The translations under genes and the position numbers were made by a program. Below, piece by piece: positions 7,846-16,666 of a stretch of 32,202 nt of DNA; position 1 is the first letter of the stretch; the number at the start of each line of letters is the position of its first letter. The notes beneath the pieces were generated by a model. The model made no database searches. It was not told the origin of the DNA and saw only the letters and a list, made by a program, of their open reading frames with translations. The stretch is from SIAJ01 sp036266155. GTDB taxonomy: Bacteria; Planctomycetota; Planctomycetia; Gemmatales; Gemmataceae. The DNA is taken from contig DATANR010000420.1 of assembly GCA_036266155.1 (NCBI GenBank), positions 1 through 32,202 of the forward strand, given 5' to 3'.

Positions 7846-9672
7846 ATGACGTCGGTTGTTGTTGCCGTTTGCACCGCGATCCTGGCGGCACTCCCCATTC
7901 CCGATTTCGAGCTTTCCGACGCCTATGGAACGCGGATTCGGTACTCCGATCATTCCCAGAACGCTCCGGTCGTGATCTTTTTTCTCGGCACCGAGTGCCC
8001 ACTCGCCAACCTGTATGCTCCACGACTCGTGGAACTCGCTCACCGAACGCCTTCGCGTGGAGTCCGCTTCCTCGCCGTCGCCCCGATGCCGCAGGATACG
8101 TTGGGCGCCCTTGCCGGCTTCGCACGCACTCGCGGCATATCCTTTCCGATCCTGGTTGATCCAGATGCGGGTGTCGCCGCCGCGTGCCGAGTGACGCGAC
8201 TGTCCGAGGTCGTTCTCCTCGACCGCGATCGACTCATCCGTTACCACGGGCGTATCGACGACCAGTACGAACCCGGCGGCAAGAATCGCGGCAAACCCAA
8301 TCGGCACGACCTCGCCGAAGCGATCGACGAGGTGCTCGCCCACAAGCCTGTTTCGGTTCCGTGGACGCCGGCATCCGGCTGTTTGATTCCACAGCCGCGT
8401 CCAGTCCAACCACAATCCGAAATCACGTACCATCGGGACGTGGCACCCATCCTACAGGTTCACTGCCAGGTTTGTCACCGCAAAGGCGAAGTGGCGCCGT
8501 TTCCCCTGACGACATTCGACGATGCCCGCCATTGGGCGCCGATGATTGGCGAGGTAGTCGCCAATGGCACCATGCCGCCCTGGCATGCCAATCCCGACCA
8601 CGGACGATTCCGCAACGAACGCCGCCTGACCACGATGCAAAAGCAGACGATCGCCAAGTGGGTCGACGCCGGGTGTCCGGAAGGCGATCGATCGGCTGCG
8701 ACGGAGGTTCGTACGGAGGGATGGGGGCTCGCCAATCCGGATCGAATCGTTCGGATGTCAACGCCCTTTCGCGTGCCGGCCGAAGGCGTGATCGACTATC
8801 AACATGTGATCGTCGATCCGGGCGCCGCGACCGACCTGTGGGTCAGTGCCGCGGAGATTCGGCCCGGCAATCGCCGTGTGCTGCATCATTGCAACGTGTT
8901 CTTGCAACCGCCCGATGCGGACGACGCGACAGCGACTTACGAGACCGAAGGCACGCTGGGCTCGCACAGCCTGATTCAATTCACGCCCGGCACCGGCCCG
9001 ATTCGGCTTCCCGACGGCATGGCCAAGCTCATCCCGGCCGGATGGAAGCTGCACTTCGTTCTTCACTACACGCCGATCGGCGTACCGGTTGACGACCAAA
9101 CGGAGTTGGCTATGACGCTGATTGAAGCCAAGGATGTGCGCAAAGCGGTGGCAACAAAACTAGTGCGTGATGAAACCTTGCGCATCCCGCCTCATGCGGC
9201 CAATCATCGGGTCCAGAACACCTGGCTTGCCGACGAGGATTGTCTGCTGCTTGCAATGTTCCCGCACATGCACGTGCGCGGCAAGTCGTTTCGTTACGTC
9301 GCCGAGTATCCGGACGGCACACACGAGATTCTGCTCGACATCCCCGCTTACGACTTCACCTGGCAGCACCGCTACGAACTCGTCGAACCGAAGCGCCTGC
9401 CAGCCGGAACTTTGGTTCGCTGCATTGCCATGTACGACAATTCACCCGGCAATCCCAACAACCCGGACCCGACGAAGGAAGTGCGCACCGGACAGCAGAG
9501 CTGGGATGAGATGTTCAACGGCTACTTCGAAATCGTGCTCGTCGATCAGCAACTCCAACTTGGCCCTTCCCAACGCGCCGATCATCGGCCGAGCATGATG
9601 GCTCTGACCGCTGCCGTCCTGTTTGCAGCACTCGCCTGGCTGAAACTCCGTGCTCGCCGATCGGCTGCGTGA
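7846..9672 (+). CDS. Redoxin / cytochrome c / copper type II monooxygenase fusion protein
   Basis: The 608-residue protein has an N-terminal hydrophobic segment (1-17), then a thioredoxin-fold redoxin domain (about 17-165) with a single Cys51 in GTECPLAN. A haem-c module follows, with CXXCH at 207-211 and a possible axial Met243 (GTMPPWHA). The rest resembles the PHM/DBM copper monooxygenase fold: His347-His348 (LHHCNVF), the His-x-His pair 474/476 (FPHMHVRGK) and a likely Met556 ligand (SWDEM). A C-terminal helix (583-602) may anchor it. These proteins recur in planctomycetes; the substrate is unknown. The haem module could pass electrons to the copper site, which is inference. A bulged hairpin (7818-7840) directly precedes the start, and no strong ribosome site is visible. 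Confidence 0.85.
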   Translation: MTSVVVAVCTAILAALPIPDFELSDAYGTRIRYSDHSQNAPVVIFFLGTECPLANLYAPRLVELAHRTPSRGVRFLAVAPMPQDTLGALAGFARTRGISFPILVDPDAGVAAACRVTRLSEVVLLDRDRLIRYHGRIDDQYEPGGKNRGKPNRHDLAEAIDEVLAHKPVSVPWTPASGCLIPQPRPVQPQSEITYHRDVAPILQVHCQVCHRKGEVAPFPLTTFDDARHWAPMIGEVVANGTMPPWHANPDHGRFRNERRLTTMQKQTIAKWVDAGCPEGDRSAATEVRTEGWGLANPDRIVRMSTPFRVPAEGVIDYQHVIVDPGAATDLWVSAAEIRPGNRRVLHHCNVFLQPPDADDATATYETEGTLGSHSLIQFTPGTGPIRLPDGMAKLIPAGWKLHFVLHYTPIGVPVDDQTELAMTLIEAKDVRKAVATKLVRDETLRIPPHAANHRVQNTWLADEDCLLLAMFPHMHVRGKSFRYVAEYPDGTHEILLDIPAYDFTWQHRYELVEPKRLPAGTLVRCIAMYDNSPGNPNNPDPTKEVRTGQQSWDEMFNGYFEIVLVDQQLQLGPSQRADHRPSMMALTAAVLFAALAWLKLRARRSAA

Positions 9673-9797
9673 CCTTTCAGCAAGGAAAAGCCGCCTTCTG
9701 GAAGAAAAAACTGCAATCTTCTTGCATCCGGCGCGCCGTCGGTTTACAACCCTCGAACCGAATTCCCACCGCCGATCGCAGCCTGGAGTGCACCCCC

Positions 9798-10790
9798 ATG
9801 TCGCAACCCGACGAACAATCTGTCTACCCACGCTTCCCAAAATTCCAGCTCAAGGGCGGGCCCGAAATCACGTTCAACATGCCGTTCTTTTACGACGCGG
9901 TGTCGTTCATGTGGGCCTATTACAAGGTGCCCCTGAACGTGCTCAAGCCATACTTCAAGGGGAGCGACCTGACGCCTGTCACCTTCCTGTCGACCAAACA
10001 AGATCCGTGGAGCGGGACCGGGCTCGTCTCGGTCGACTTCCAGCTTTACCAGTCCAATCTGGGCTCGGGGCTCGCGGAGGTGCGCGAGGTCGAGTTCAGC
10101 CTGCATTGCTTCCCAACGTCGCGAACGAGCGTCGTGCCCAAGATCGCCTTCGAAGATTACATGCGCGGTCAAGAGCAGACCAAGTGGACCGGCAGCTTCC
10201 GTTTGTGGGTCCCGGCCAGCGATGAGACCGCCGTTGCCGCCGGCCGGCTGGCGTTCGGCGAACGCAAATTTCAGACGCAATTTGCATTTCAGGTGCCGGT
10301 TCCGTCCGAACGCCACGAGTCGACGGACCCGAGTCCCAATATCTGGCAGTACACGGTCTATGACGACAAGTTCACCGGCACACCGACCCTCCGTGAACCC
10401 AACGCGAGCAGTTCCCCGGATGTGATCTACTCGTTCAAAGCCGATCTGACGGGCCTTGGGCAACCAATCCTGACGAACCCGTCGCCATTGACCCTGTACA
10501 GCAAACTCGTGCCCGAGTTGACGTGGAAACAGGGCGACCCGGTTCCTCCGATCCCCGCCGTCGACAAGGGCCGGCTCAACGCGTCGCGCTGGAATATCCT
10601 GGGGCTCGATCAGACTTGGCTGTACCCGGCTGCCAAAACCGTTTCCCTCGGCGTCGGCAAGAGCCCGCATCCCATGACGTACGACATCGACAACCTGGTC
10701 AAGAAGAACGGTACGCTATGCGCACTGCGCTACTACATGTCGCCGCCCGTCGCGATTGAGAACCGCGCCTTCTGGGTCGATCCCGAATAA
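9798..10790 (+). CDS. Acetoacetate-decarboxylase-like protein (tentative)
   Basis: This 330-residue soluble protein has no signal peptide or membrane segment. The segment at about 175-190 (AAGRLAFGERKFQ) and the beta-rich layout are reminiscent of the acetoacetate decarboxylase superfamily, whose signature is AGRE-x-(F/W)G-(F/Y)PKK. The catalytic lysine context is altered here (GERKF), so true decarboxylase activity is doubtful. The reading frame is open from 9669, but the upstream codons look non-coding and I use the ATG at 9798. It is the first gene of a four-gene plus-strand cluster, with the next gene 73 bp downstream. It could supply or process a keto-acid substrate for the dehydrogenase, or be a binding protein of this fold. 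The gene is firm; the family is a moderate guess. Confidence 0.6.
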   Translation: MSQPDEQSVYPRFPKFQLKGGPEITFNMPFFYDAVSFMWAYYKVPLNVLKPYFKGSDLTPVTFLSTKQDPWSGTGLVSVDFQLYQSNLGSGLAEVREVEFSLHCFPTSRTSVVPKIAFEDYMRGQEQTKWTGSFRLWVPASDETAVAAGRLAFGERKFQTQFAFQVPVPSERHESTDPSPNIWQYTVYDDKFTGTPTLREPNASSSPDVIYSFKADLTGLGQPILTNPSPLTLYSKLVPELTWKQGDPVPPIPAVDKGRLNASRWNILGLDQTWLYPAAKTVSLGVGKSPHPMTYDIDNLVKKNGTLCALRYYMSPPVAIENRAFWVDPE

Positions 10791-10863
10791 GTCAACGACG
10801 AATCTGAGTTGAACAACTGGCGCGGGTCCGCAGTGTTCATCGCAACAAGGACAAGGTTGGCAC

Positions 10864-11361
10864 ATGCTCACCGAGCTTACCTGGTCGGCGCCGAAGGATT
10901 TCTTGACGCTGTCGTCCGCCCTCACGGGGTTCACGACCGCCGATCTGCAGGGCACCGGCCTCGTCGACATCTATTACAACCAGACGCTCGACGTGATCGG
11001 TTCGCGCATCACGGGCATTCTGTTGCTCAAGTGGTCCGCGATTCGGACGGAAGCAGGCACGTTCGATCCTCTCGATGCCAAGTTCAAACCGCGGATTCAA
11101 AAGGACATCTTCGACGATCCGCTCGTCGGTCCAGTGGCCCGCAACGTGTTGCTGATGTGGTACACGGGGAATTGGTATCAGATGCCGGGCGAGTGGCGGC
11201 AGAACTATGGAGCGTCGGCCGGCGACCAGCCGCACGTGGTCTCGGCCAAGGCCTACCAGGAAGGATTGATGTGGCGGGCCATTGCGGCACATCCCCCGGC
11301 CGCGAAGTCGCCAGGTTTCGGCTCATGGGCCGAGCCGCCCAAATCGCCTTACGAAGTCTGA
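10864..11361 (+). CDS. Small subunit of FAD-dependent sorbitol/fructose-dehydrogenase-type complex
   Basis: The 165-residue protein matches the pattern of the FAD-SLDH small subunit family: an N-terminal FLTLSSALTGF segment, a central LLMWYTGNWYQ (the family has a WYTG motif), and a C-terminal GLMWRAIAAHPP followed by GSWAEPP, close to the usual GYWAEPP end. In acetic acid bacteria this subunit binds the GMC flavoprotein and carries a Tat signal that exports the pair. No Tat or Sec signal is visible here, so the complex may stay in the cytoplasm. It lies 41 bp before the GMC gene, as expected for a subunit pair. A cytochrome c subunit, usual in the family, is missing from the window. Confidence 0.7.
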   Translation: MLTELTWSAPKDFLTLSSALTGFTTADLQGTGLVDIYYNQTLDVIGSRITGILLLKWSAIRTEAGTFDPLDAKFKPRIQKDIFDDPLVGPVARNVLLMWYTGNWYQMPGEWRQNYGASAGDQPHVVSAKAYQEGLMWRAIAAHPPAAKSPGFGSWAEPPKSPYEV

Positions 11362-11402
11362 CGCGGCTTGTGGGGCTTCACGAACTATTGGAAAGCGACA
11401 CA

Positions 11403-13292
11403 ATGGAATTCCCCGCCCGTATCACTGATATCCAGTCGATCGCCGACAAGGTTCACGACGTCGTCGTGATCGGCGCTGGCGTGGCCGGGGCCATCATTGC
11501 CAAGACATTGGCGAACGCAGGAAAATCGATCGTGTTGCTTGAGGCCGGCAGGGCCACGAGCATCCTGCCCGAGCGTTACGCGTCCTATGTGGAGAACTTT
11601 CACCTCGCAATGGCGAAGGTGCCGAACTCGCCCTATCCGCAAAATCTGAATGCCCCTTCCCCATCGGTGCTAAATCAAGCACGTGTCCGCGACGGGTATC
11701 CCGTCACGACCGACTATCACGTCTATCGCGGGCCGATGCCGTTTCTCACTGATTATTTGAAGACGCTCGGCGGAACCACGATGCATTTTCTTGGTACGTG
11801 CATGCGCGCCATGCCCAACGATTTGCAAATGAAAGACAAATACAATTGCGGCGTAAATTGGCCGATCAAGTTCGAAGCGCTGCGGCCGTTCTACGAAGAA
11901 GCCGAATGTGAAATTGGTGTCTCCGCCGACGTCGATGAACAGCGCAATGAAGTGGAGGAAATCGCGAAGGCGGGCAAGGAAATGTTCGGCGACAAATATC
12001 AATACCCGATGATGAAGCTGCCGCCGAGCCATCTCGACAAGTATCTGGCCGCGAATCTGAATGCGAAGAAGTTCGCCATTGATCTCTTCGGCCGAAAATA
12101 TCCGGTGAAGGTGGTCGGCACGCCGGCGGGCCGCAATTCCATGCCGAACCCGAAATACAAGGATAAGTCCGGGCAGCCCTATCGGCCGATGGGAATGCCG
12201 TACGACGCCAACTCCGGCGAACGCTGCGAGGGCAACAGTTCGTGCGTCCCCATTTGCCCCGTAATGGCGAAATACAACGCGCTGCGAACTCTTTACAGTC
12301 TTGACGATGGTCGTGGCGAGAATCTGAAGATCATCAGCCAAGCGGTCGCATCGAAAATCACGCTTGCGGCAAATCGTAAGACTGTCAACGGCATCGTATG
12401 CAAGATATATCAGGATGAAAATAATTCGACATGCAAGGAATACACGTTCCGCGGCAAATACTACGTCGTGACGGCCCACGCGATTGAGACTGCGAAATTG
12501 TTGTTGGCGTCCGACGCCGCCAATCGTAGTGACATGGTCGGACGGAATTTGATGGACCATCCCTACCTATTGACCTGGGGGCTGGCGCCCGCGGGACAAC
12601 GAACAGGTGTATTTCGCGGACCACAGATTACGTCGGAGGTGCCGCTGCGCGACGGCCATTTCCGCAGTCACTTCGCGGCATTTCGCGCCGACATCCGCAG
12701 CGGCGGTTGGGACTTCGCCACCGGTGCGCCATATCTGAATGCGCTCACGCTCATTCGGGGGCAACCACCCAAGTTTGGCGCCGATCTGCGCGAGTCACTT
12801 TACAACGAAGTGCAGCGACAGGTTTCGTTCGGCTTTCAAATCGAACAGCTCCCCGATCCAACCAATCGCGTCACGATTGATCAGCAATACATGGACGCAA
12901 TCGGGAATTATCGCCCCGTCATCAACTACAACATTGACGACTACAGCCGGCAGGCCATGAAAGTGGCGCGCAAGTTGTTCAAAGACATCATGGTGAAGCA
13001 ACTCGGTGGTGAGGACAATACTGAATACAACAATGCCGGACCAGGGTATTTGGAAGTCGACGGCGAGACCTTTTCCGTTTACGGTTCGGGCCACATCGTT
13101 GGCACCCACCGCATGGGCGACAGCGATATCAATTCCGTGACCGACAAAGACCTGCGGACGTGGGACCACGATAATCTATATCTCGTCGGCGGCGGCAGCA
13201 TGCCGACGTTGGGGACGGCGAACCCAACGCTGACGATTGCGGCCCTCGCCTGTCGTGCGAGTCACACATTGCTCAAGCGTCTGGGCAAATAG
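11403..13292 (+). CDS. GMC-family FAD oxidoreductase (dehydrogenase large subunit)
   Basis: The 629-residue protein has the N-terminal dinucleotide-binding motif GAGVAG (24-29) followed by LLEAGR, and the GMC C-terminal signature with His569 (GTHRMGDS) and Asn607 (ANPTLTIAALA), the usual catalytic pair region. A cysteine cluster C275-x5-C281-x3-C285 (CEGNSSCVPICP) is also seen in gluconate- and fructose-dehydrogenase-type large subunits. It probably oxidises an alcohol or sugar using FAD; the substrate cannot be read. Translation starts at the ATG at 11403; the frame is open further upstream but overlaps the small-subunit gene. The next gene follows after 14 bp. Codons look somewhat more A/T-ending than in neighbouring genes, a possible trace of transfer. 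Confidence 0.88.
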   Translation: MEFPARITDIQSIADKVHDVVVIGAGVAGAIIAKTLANAGKSIVLLEAGRATSILPERYASYVENFHLAMAKVPNSPYPQNLNAPSPSVLNQARVRDGYPVTTDYHVYRGPMPFLTDYLKTLGGTTMHFLGTCMRAMPNDLQMKDKYNCGVNWPIKFEALRPFYEEAECEIGVSADVDEQRNEVEEIAKAGKEMFGDKYQYPMMKLPPSHLDKYLAANLNAKKFAIDLFGRKYPVKVVGTPAGRNSMPNPKYKDKSGQPYRPMGMPYDANSGERCEGNSSCVPICPVMAKYNALRTLYSLDDGRGENLKIISQAVASKITLAANRKTVNGIVCKIYQDENNSTCKEYTFRGKYYVVTAHAIETAKLLLASDAANRSDMVGRNLMDHPYLLTWGLAPAGQRTGVFRGPQITSEVPLRDGHFRSHFAAFRADIRSGGWDFATGAPYLNALTLIRGQPPKFGADLRESLYNEVQRQVSFGFQIEQLPDPTNRVTIDQQYMDAIGNYRPVINYNIDDYSRQAMKVARKLFKDIMVKQLGGEDNTEYNNAGPGYLEVDGETFSVYGSGHIVGTHRMGDSDINSVTDKDLRTWDHDNLYLVGGGSMPTLGTANPTLTIAALACRASHTLLKRLGK

Positions 13293-13306
13293 AATCAGAG
13301 AAGCGC

Positions 13307-14533
13307 ATGGCCAGAACCGCGAAGATGATTGACCCGCGTTTGATAACGCTCCGCAAGCACCTGCAATGGGCGCTCGAGGTGGAGCATTTCACGATCCCGC
13401 CCTATTTGTGCACGCTGTATTCCATTGCCGAGGGAACTAATTCAGTCTCGACGGCCGTCATTCAATCCGTGGCGATGGAGGAGATGTTGCATATGGCCCT
13501 CGTGGCCAATTTGCTCAATGCAGTTGGGGGCAAGCCCCGGATTATCGAGCCCGTATATCCGGCGCCCTTGCCGCACATCACGCTCGAGAAGCCGAGCGGC
13601 GCCGGCAAACCGGGACACGCGGAGGGCCCAATTCCCCTGCAAAAATTCTCGCCGGCGGCGATCGCCGTCTTTATGGCAATCGAGCGGCCTATCGCGCGTA
13701 GCAAGTCTTCTGATGGCGAGTTTCACAGCATCGGACAGTTTTATGATGCCGTACGCAAAGAACTAAGAGACCTGCTCAAAGGGAAAGCGAAGCTCACCCC
13801 GGCCGAAGTCTTCACGGGCAATTCAGCTCATCAAATCGATCCCGACTATTACTATGGCGGCGCCGGCCGTCTGTTACGAATTGAGAATATCAAAGATGCC
13901 GAGTTGGCGATTGAAGAAATTGTCGACCAGGGCGAGGGGTTGCACGGCAAAGTGTTTGAAAAAAGATTCAACCAGGCCGTGGAGTTTCGCGCGGATGTAC
14001 ATGATCAAGCGGAAGACGACGACCGCGGCGTACCTCACGACACAGCGCACTTCGCGCGCAGCACGACCCGGCCCGTGCCGGCACACTATTTCCGCTTCCG
14101 TGAAATCTCGGTCGGCCGTTATTATCAAGCGGGCGACAAAGCGGTCTGTGATGCCAGCGGCGAAGAGTGTATGCCGACGGGCCCGCAGTTACCGGTGCAA
14201 TGGGACGCTGTCTACAACATGCGGCCCAATCCGAAAGCATGTTTCTACAAGCCGGGCACGCCCATTCGGCGGAAGCTCGATGATTTCAATCAATGTTACA
14301 CGCGCTTCTGTCAACTCTTGCAAAGCTGCTTTGTGGGCAAGCCACAGTTGATGGCGCAGACTCCCGCCGGCATGTTCGAGATTCGCCACCGGGCGATTGA
14401 ACTTATGCGGATTCCCGACGACCCGGATCAATACGACCCCAAGTATCCGGATTCGAAGGACGCGACCATTGACAACAAGCTGGCAGCCAATCGGACGGTT
14501 GGACCGAGTTTCGAGAAGTACGTCGCGGAATAG
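13307..14533 (+). CDS. VioB/RebD-type ferritin-like protein (iminophenyl-pyruvate dimer synthase-like)
   Basis: This 408-residue protein has the N-terminal ferritin-like domain found in VioB and RebD-related enzymes. Helix 1 holds LEVEHFTIPPYL (Glu26), helix 2 holds AMEEMLHM (Glu59, His62, an ExxH motif). Helix 3/4 contains EEIVDQGEG (about 203-213), and HYFRFREI follows at about 263-270. These residues are candidate di-metal ligands. VioB itself is about 1000 residues and couples imine intermediates in violacein synthesis; this short form lacks that extra region, so its chemistry is unknown. It is the last gene of the cluster, 14 bp after the GMC gene with a good AGAGAAG ribosome site. A product of the flavoprotein could be its substrate, or it could handle the peroxide formed; both are inference. 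Confidence 0.78.
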   Translation: MARTAKMIDPRLITLRKHLQWALEVEHFTIPPYLCTLYSIAEGTNSVSTAVIQSVAMEEMLHMALVANLLNAVGGKPRIIEPVYPAPLPHITLEKPSGAGKPGHAEGPIPLQKFSPAAIAVFMAIERPIARSKSSDGEFHSIGQFYDAVRKELRDLLKGKAKLTPAEVFTGNSAHQIDPDYYYGGAGRLLRIENIKDAELAIEEIVDQGEGLHGKVFEKRFNQAVEFRADVHDQAEDDDRGVPHDTAHFARSTTRPVPAHYFRFREISVGRYYQAGDKAVCDASGEECMPTGPQLPVQWDAVYNMRPNPKACFYKPGTPIRRKLDDFNQCYTRFCQLLQSCFVGKPQLMAQTPAGMFEIRHRAIELMRIPDDPDQYDPKYPDSKDATIDNKLAANRTVGPSFEKYVAE

Positions 14534-14602
14534 TCGGTACTGGGCGAGGCCGAGTCAGCACTCCAAGGGATCGATGCTTGCGAATTGTCAATCCATGAAT
14601 GA

Positions 14603-14719
14603 TCATGATAGTGGTGCCGCCGGCGCGTGCGTCACCTTTGGCGGCCCATTGATCAATTCGATTAGGCCCTGAATCATGAGATAGCAAATCGGCACGAAGA
14701 AGACGGCGAGAACCGTCGA
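14603..14719 (-). pseudogene. C-terminal fragment of an RND (HAE1/AcrB-type) efflux transporter
   Basis: In the minus-strand frame ending in TGA at 14603-14605 there are 38 codons beginning STVLAVFFVPICYLMIQGL. This closely resembles the end of the last transmembrane helix and the cytoplasmic tail of HAE1-family RND transporters (typically ASTVLAVFFVPVFFV). The roughly 1000 preceding residues are absent: the fragment begins abruptly next to the truncated adaptor fragment and in a different frame. It is a remnant, not a functional gene. Confidence 0.7.
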
Positions 14720-14720
14720 C

Positions 14721-14990
14721 CTAAACCTTCTCCACCTCCGCTCCTTCCACGAAGTGAACGTTTAGAAGCAGCCCCTTGACGCGCGCCCGGATTTCGACGG
14801 TTTCGACGGCTTCAATGTGCCCGTTGTATTCGTAATAGCCCTGCACCAGGAGCGACTCCGATCGTGCGACCGTCACCTTCGGCGGCGGTGGAGCCGGCGG
14901 GGCGCCGGCATTCTTGTGGCTGCCAGCCATGCCGACAACGGCAGCGAACAGGACAATAGCACGCGCGGGCCGCGTTTGGGTGAGAGACAT
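14721..14990 (-). pseudogene. N-terminal fragment of an RND periplasmic adaptor (MFP/HlyD family)
   Basis: These 89 codons match the start of MexA/AcrA-like adaptors: an N-terminal hydrophobic export segment, a Pro-rich linker, then the lipoyl/barrel entry around GHIEAVETVEIRARVKG and FVEGAEVEK. Family members are about 370-420 residues, so roughly three quarters is missing. The frame stops at 14721, where sequence resembling the very end of the partner RND transporter begins in another frame. Adaptor then transporter is the canonical order, so one internal deletion of probably about 4 kb explains both fragments. The lipobox position shows Ser (GMAGSHK) rather than Cys. Confidence 0.7.
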
Positions 14991-15310
14991 GGATCGGCTC
15001 TTCCGTCGCCTGGGTATGCTCTATATGTAGATTGTCTTGTTGGTCCGCATTTCAACTTCCAATCGGCGACGGTGCGACCTCAGTAGTTTGGACGCGATGG
15101 AATGCAATGCGATGCGATGCACGGCAGCAGTTCCAAAGGAGGGGGGTGGGGGCCGTTGCCGCCCACCAATTCGAGAATCGGCGCTTGTGGGGAGGGCGGC
15201 TTCTAGGGTACACTTACCTCATCACACCTGATGCTTCGCGTATTGCCGACATCGCCCATACACTCCCCGCCGCGACGACAGCGTCGCATCACCCGCCTCG
15301 GGCATCGCGC
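14991..15310. other. 320-bp intergenic region upstream of the DUF1501 gene
   Basis: This gap separates the minus-strand efflux remnant and the plus-strand DUF1501 gene. The frame of the DUF1501 gene stays open back to 15032, but its predicted residues lack family features and precede the Tat signal, so I treat it as non-coding. It contains a short GATGC/AATGC-type low-complexity tract (about 15099-15122) and a purine-rich run (about 15136-15149). A TACACT at 15208-15213 could be a -10 element, but no good -35 box accompanies it. Confidence 0.4.
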
Positions 15311-16666
15311 ATGATCAGCTCGCCATCCGCGTACCGACCACTCTCACGCCGTGGCTTTCTCACCATCGGCTCGCTCGGCCTCGGCGGGCTGACCTTGCCC
15401 GGTCTCTTGCGTGCCGAGTCGCATTCGGGATCCCGCTCGTCGCACAAGTCGGTCATCATGATCTACCTGGTCGGCGGGCCGCCGCACCAGGATATGTTCG
15501 ATCTAAAGCCCGACGCTCCGAAGGAAATCGCCGGCCCCTGGCGGCCGATTCCCACGAACCTGACCGGCACTCAGATCTGTGAAGCCCTGCCGCGGCTCGC
15601 CGGGTTGATGGACAAGATGGTCGTCGTCCGCTCGCTGGTCGGCAACCAGGATGGGCACGACGCCATCCAGGTCTTCAACGGCCATCATCCACGTAAGCCG
15701 ACACCGGCGGGCGGCTGGCCGCAGTTCGGCTCGACGATCGCGAAGCTGCAAGGCGCTGTCGACCGGGCCGTGCCGCCGTTCGTGAGCGTCTGTTACACCT
15801 GCACGCACGGGCCGTACAACGAGCCTGGCCCTGGTTATCTCGGCGCCGGTGCTGTGCCGTTCAAAGCAATGGGCGCGTCACGCGACGACATGTCGCTGCG
15901 CGGCATCACCGTCGATCGCCTTGGCGACCGCAAGACGTTGCTACGCAATTTCGACGACATGCGCCGCCATATCGACGCTTCCGAACGCGGCATTGACCCG
16001 CTCACGGATCAGGCGCTCGACATGCTGACGTCGACGAAACTCGCCGACGCGCTCGATTTGTCGAAAGAGGATGTGCGAACGGTCGATCGCTATGGGACGG
16101 GCAATCCCAAGATCTTCATGGACAGCAATGGCGCGCCGCGGGTGCCGCAGAGTCTGCTGATGGCGCGCCGACTGATCGAAGCCGGTGCCCGCGTGGTCAC
16201 TGTCAACTACAGCAAGTGGGACTGGCACGGCGGCACGAATGTCGAAGGCCGAGCCAACAACTCGATTTTTCTCCGCGAACAGGAAGACTTCCCCGTGTTC
16301 GATCGCTGTCTGAGTGCGTTGATCGAGGATCTGCATCAGCGCGGCCTGGACAAGGACTGCACGGTGATCGTCATGGGCGAGTTCGGGCGCACGCCGAAGA
16401 TCAGCGCCCAGATCGGCCGCGACCATTGGCCGAACGTAAACTTCGCCTTGATGGCCGGCGGCGGCATGAAATGCGGCCAGGTGATCGGTGCAACGGATCG
16501 TATCGCCGGTGAAGCCGTCTCGCGGCCAGTTAGCTTCGGCGAATTGTTCGCGACACTCTATCACAACATGGGCATCGATGGCGGGCGAACGACGATTCCG
16601 GACCTTAGTGGCCGGCCGCAATATCTGGTCGAGGAGCAAATGGCGCCGCTGCCCGAGGTGCTGTAG
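15311..16666 (+). CDS. Tat-exported DUF1501 protein
   Basis: The 451-residue protein begins with a twin-arginine signal (LSRRGFLTIGSLGLGGL, about residues 11-27). It continues with the DUF1501 pattern: a metal-site-like YLVGGPPHQDMFDLKPDAP, TVDRYG, and near the C-terminus VIVMGEFGRTPKI with RDHWPN. The fold belongs to the alkaline-phosphatase/sulfatase-like superfamily. DUF1501 proteins are hugely expanded in planctomycetes and normally follow a DUF1549/DUF1553 gene; here it stands alone, next to a decayed efflux locus. The ATG at 15311 puts the Tat signal at the N-terminus, which fixes the start. The role is unknown, presumably periplasmic. Confidence 0.92.
   Translation: MISSPSAYRPLSRRGFLTIGSLGLGGLTLPGLLRAESHSGSRSSHKSVIMIYLVGGPPHQDMFDLKPDAPKEIAGPWRPIPTNLTGTQICEALPRLAGLMDKMVVVRSLVGNQDGHDAIQVFNGHHPRKPTPAGGWPQFGSTIAKLQGAVDRAVPPFVSVCYTCTHGPYNEPGPGYLGAGAVPFKAMGASRDDMSLRGITVDRLGDRKTLLRNFDDMRRHIDASERGIDPLTDQALDMLTSTKLADALDLSKEDVRTVDRYGTGNPKIFMDSNGAPRVPQSLLMARRLIEAGARVVTVNYSKWDWHGGTNVEGRANNSIFLREQEDFPVFDRCLSALIEDLHQRGLDKDCTVIVMGEFGRTPKISAQIGRDHWPNVNFALMAGGGMKCGQVIGATDRIAGEAVSRPVSFGELFATLYHNMGIDGGRTTIPDLSGRPQYLVEEQMAPLPEVL

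Noticed and set aside
10809..11402. In-frame 198-codon N-terminal extension of the GMC gene
   Set aside because: It overlaps the small-subunit gene in another frame and precedes the FAD-binding motif by an implausible low-quality stretch; the ATG at 11403 fits the family.
15032..15310. 93-codon N-terminal extension of the DUF1501 gene
   Set aside because: The Tat signal must be N-terminal and begins right after the ATG at 15311; the upstream codons include low-complexity DNA.
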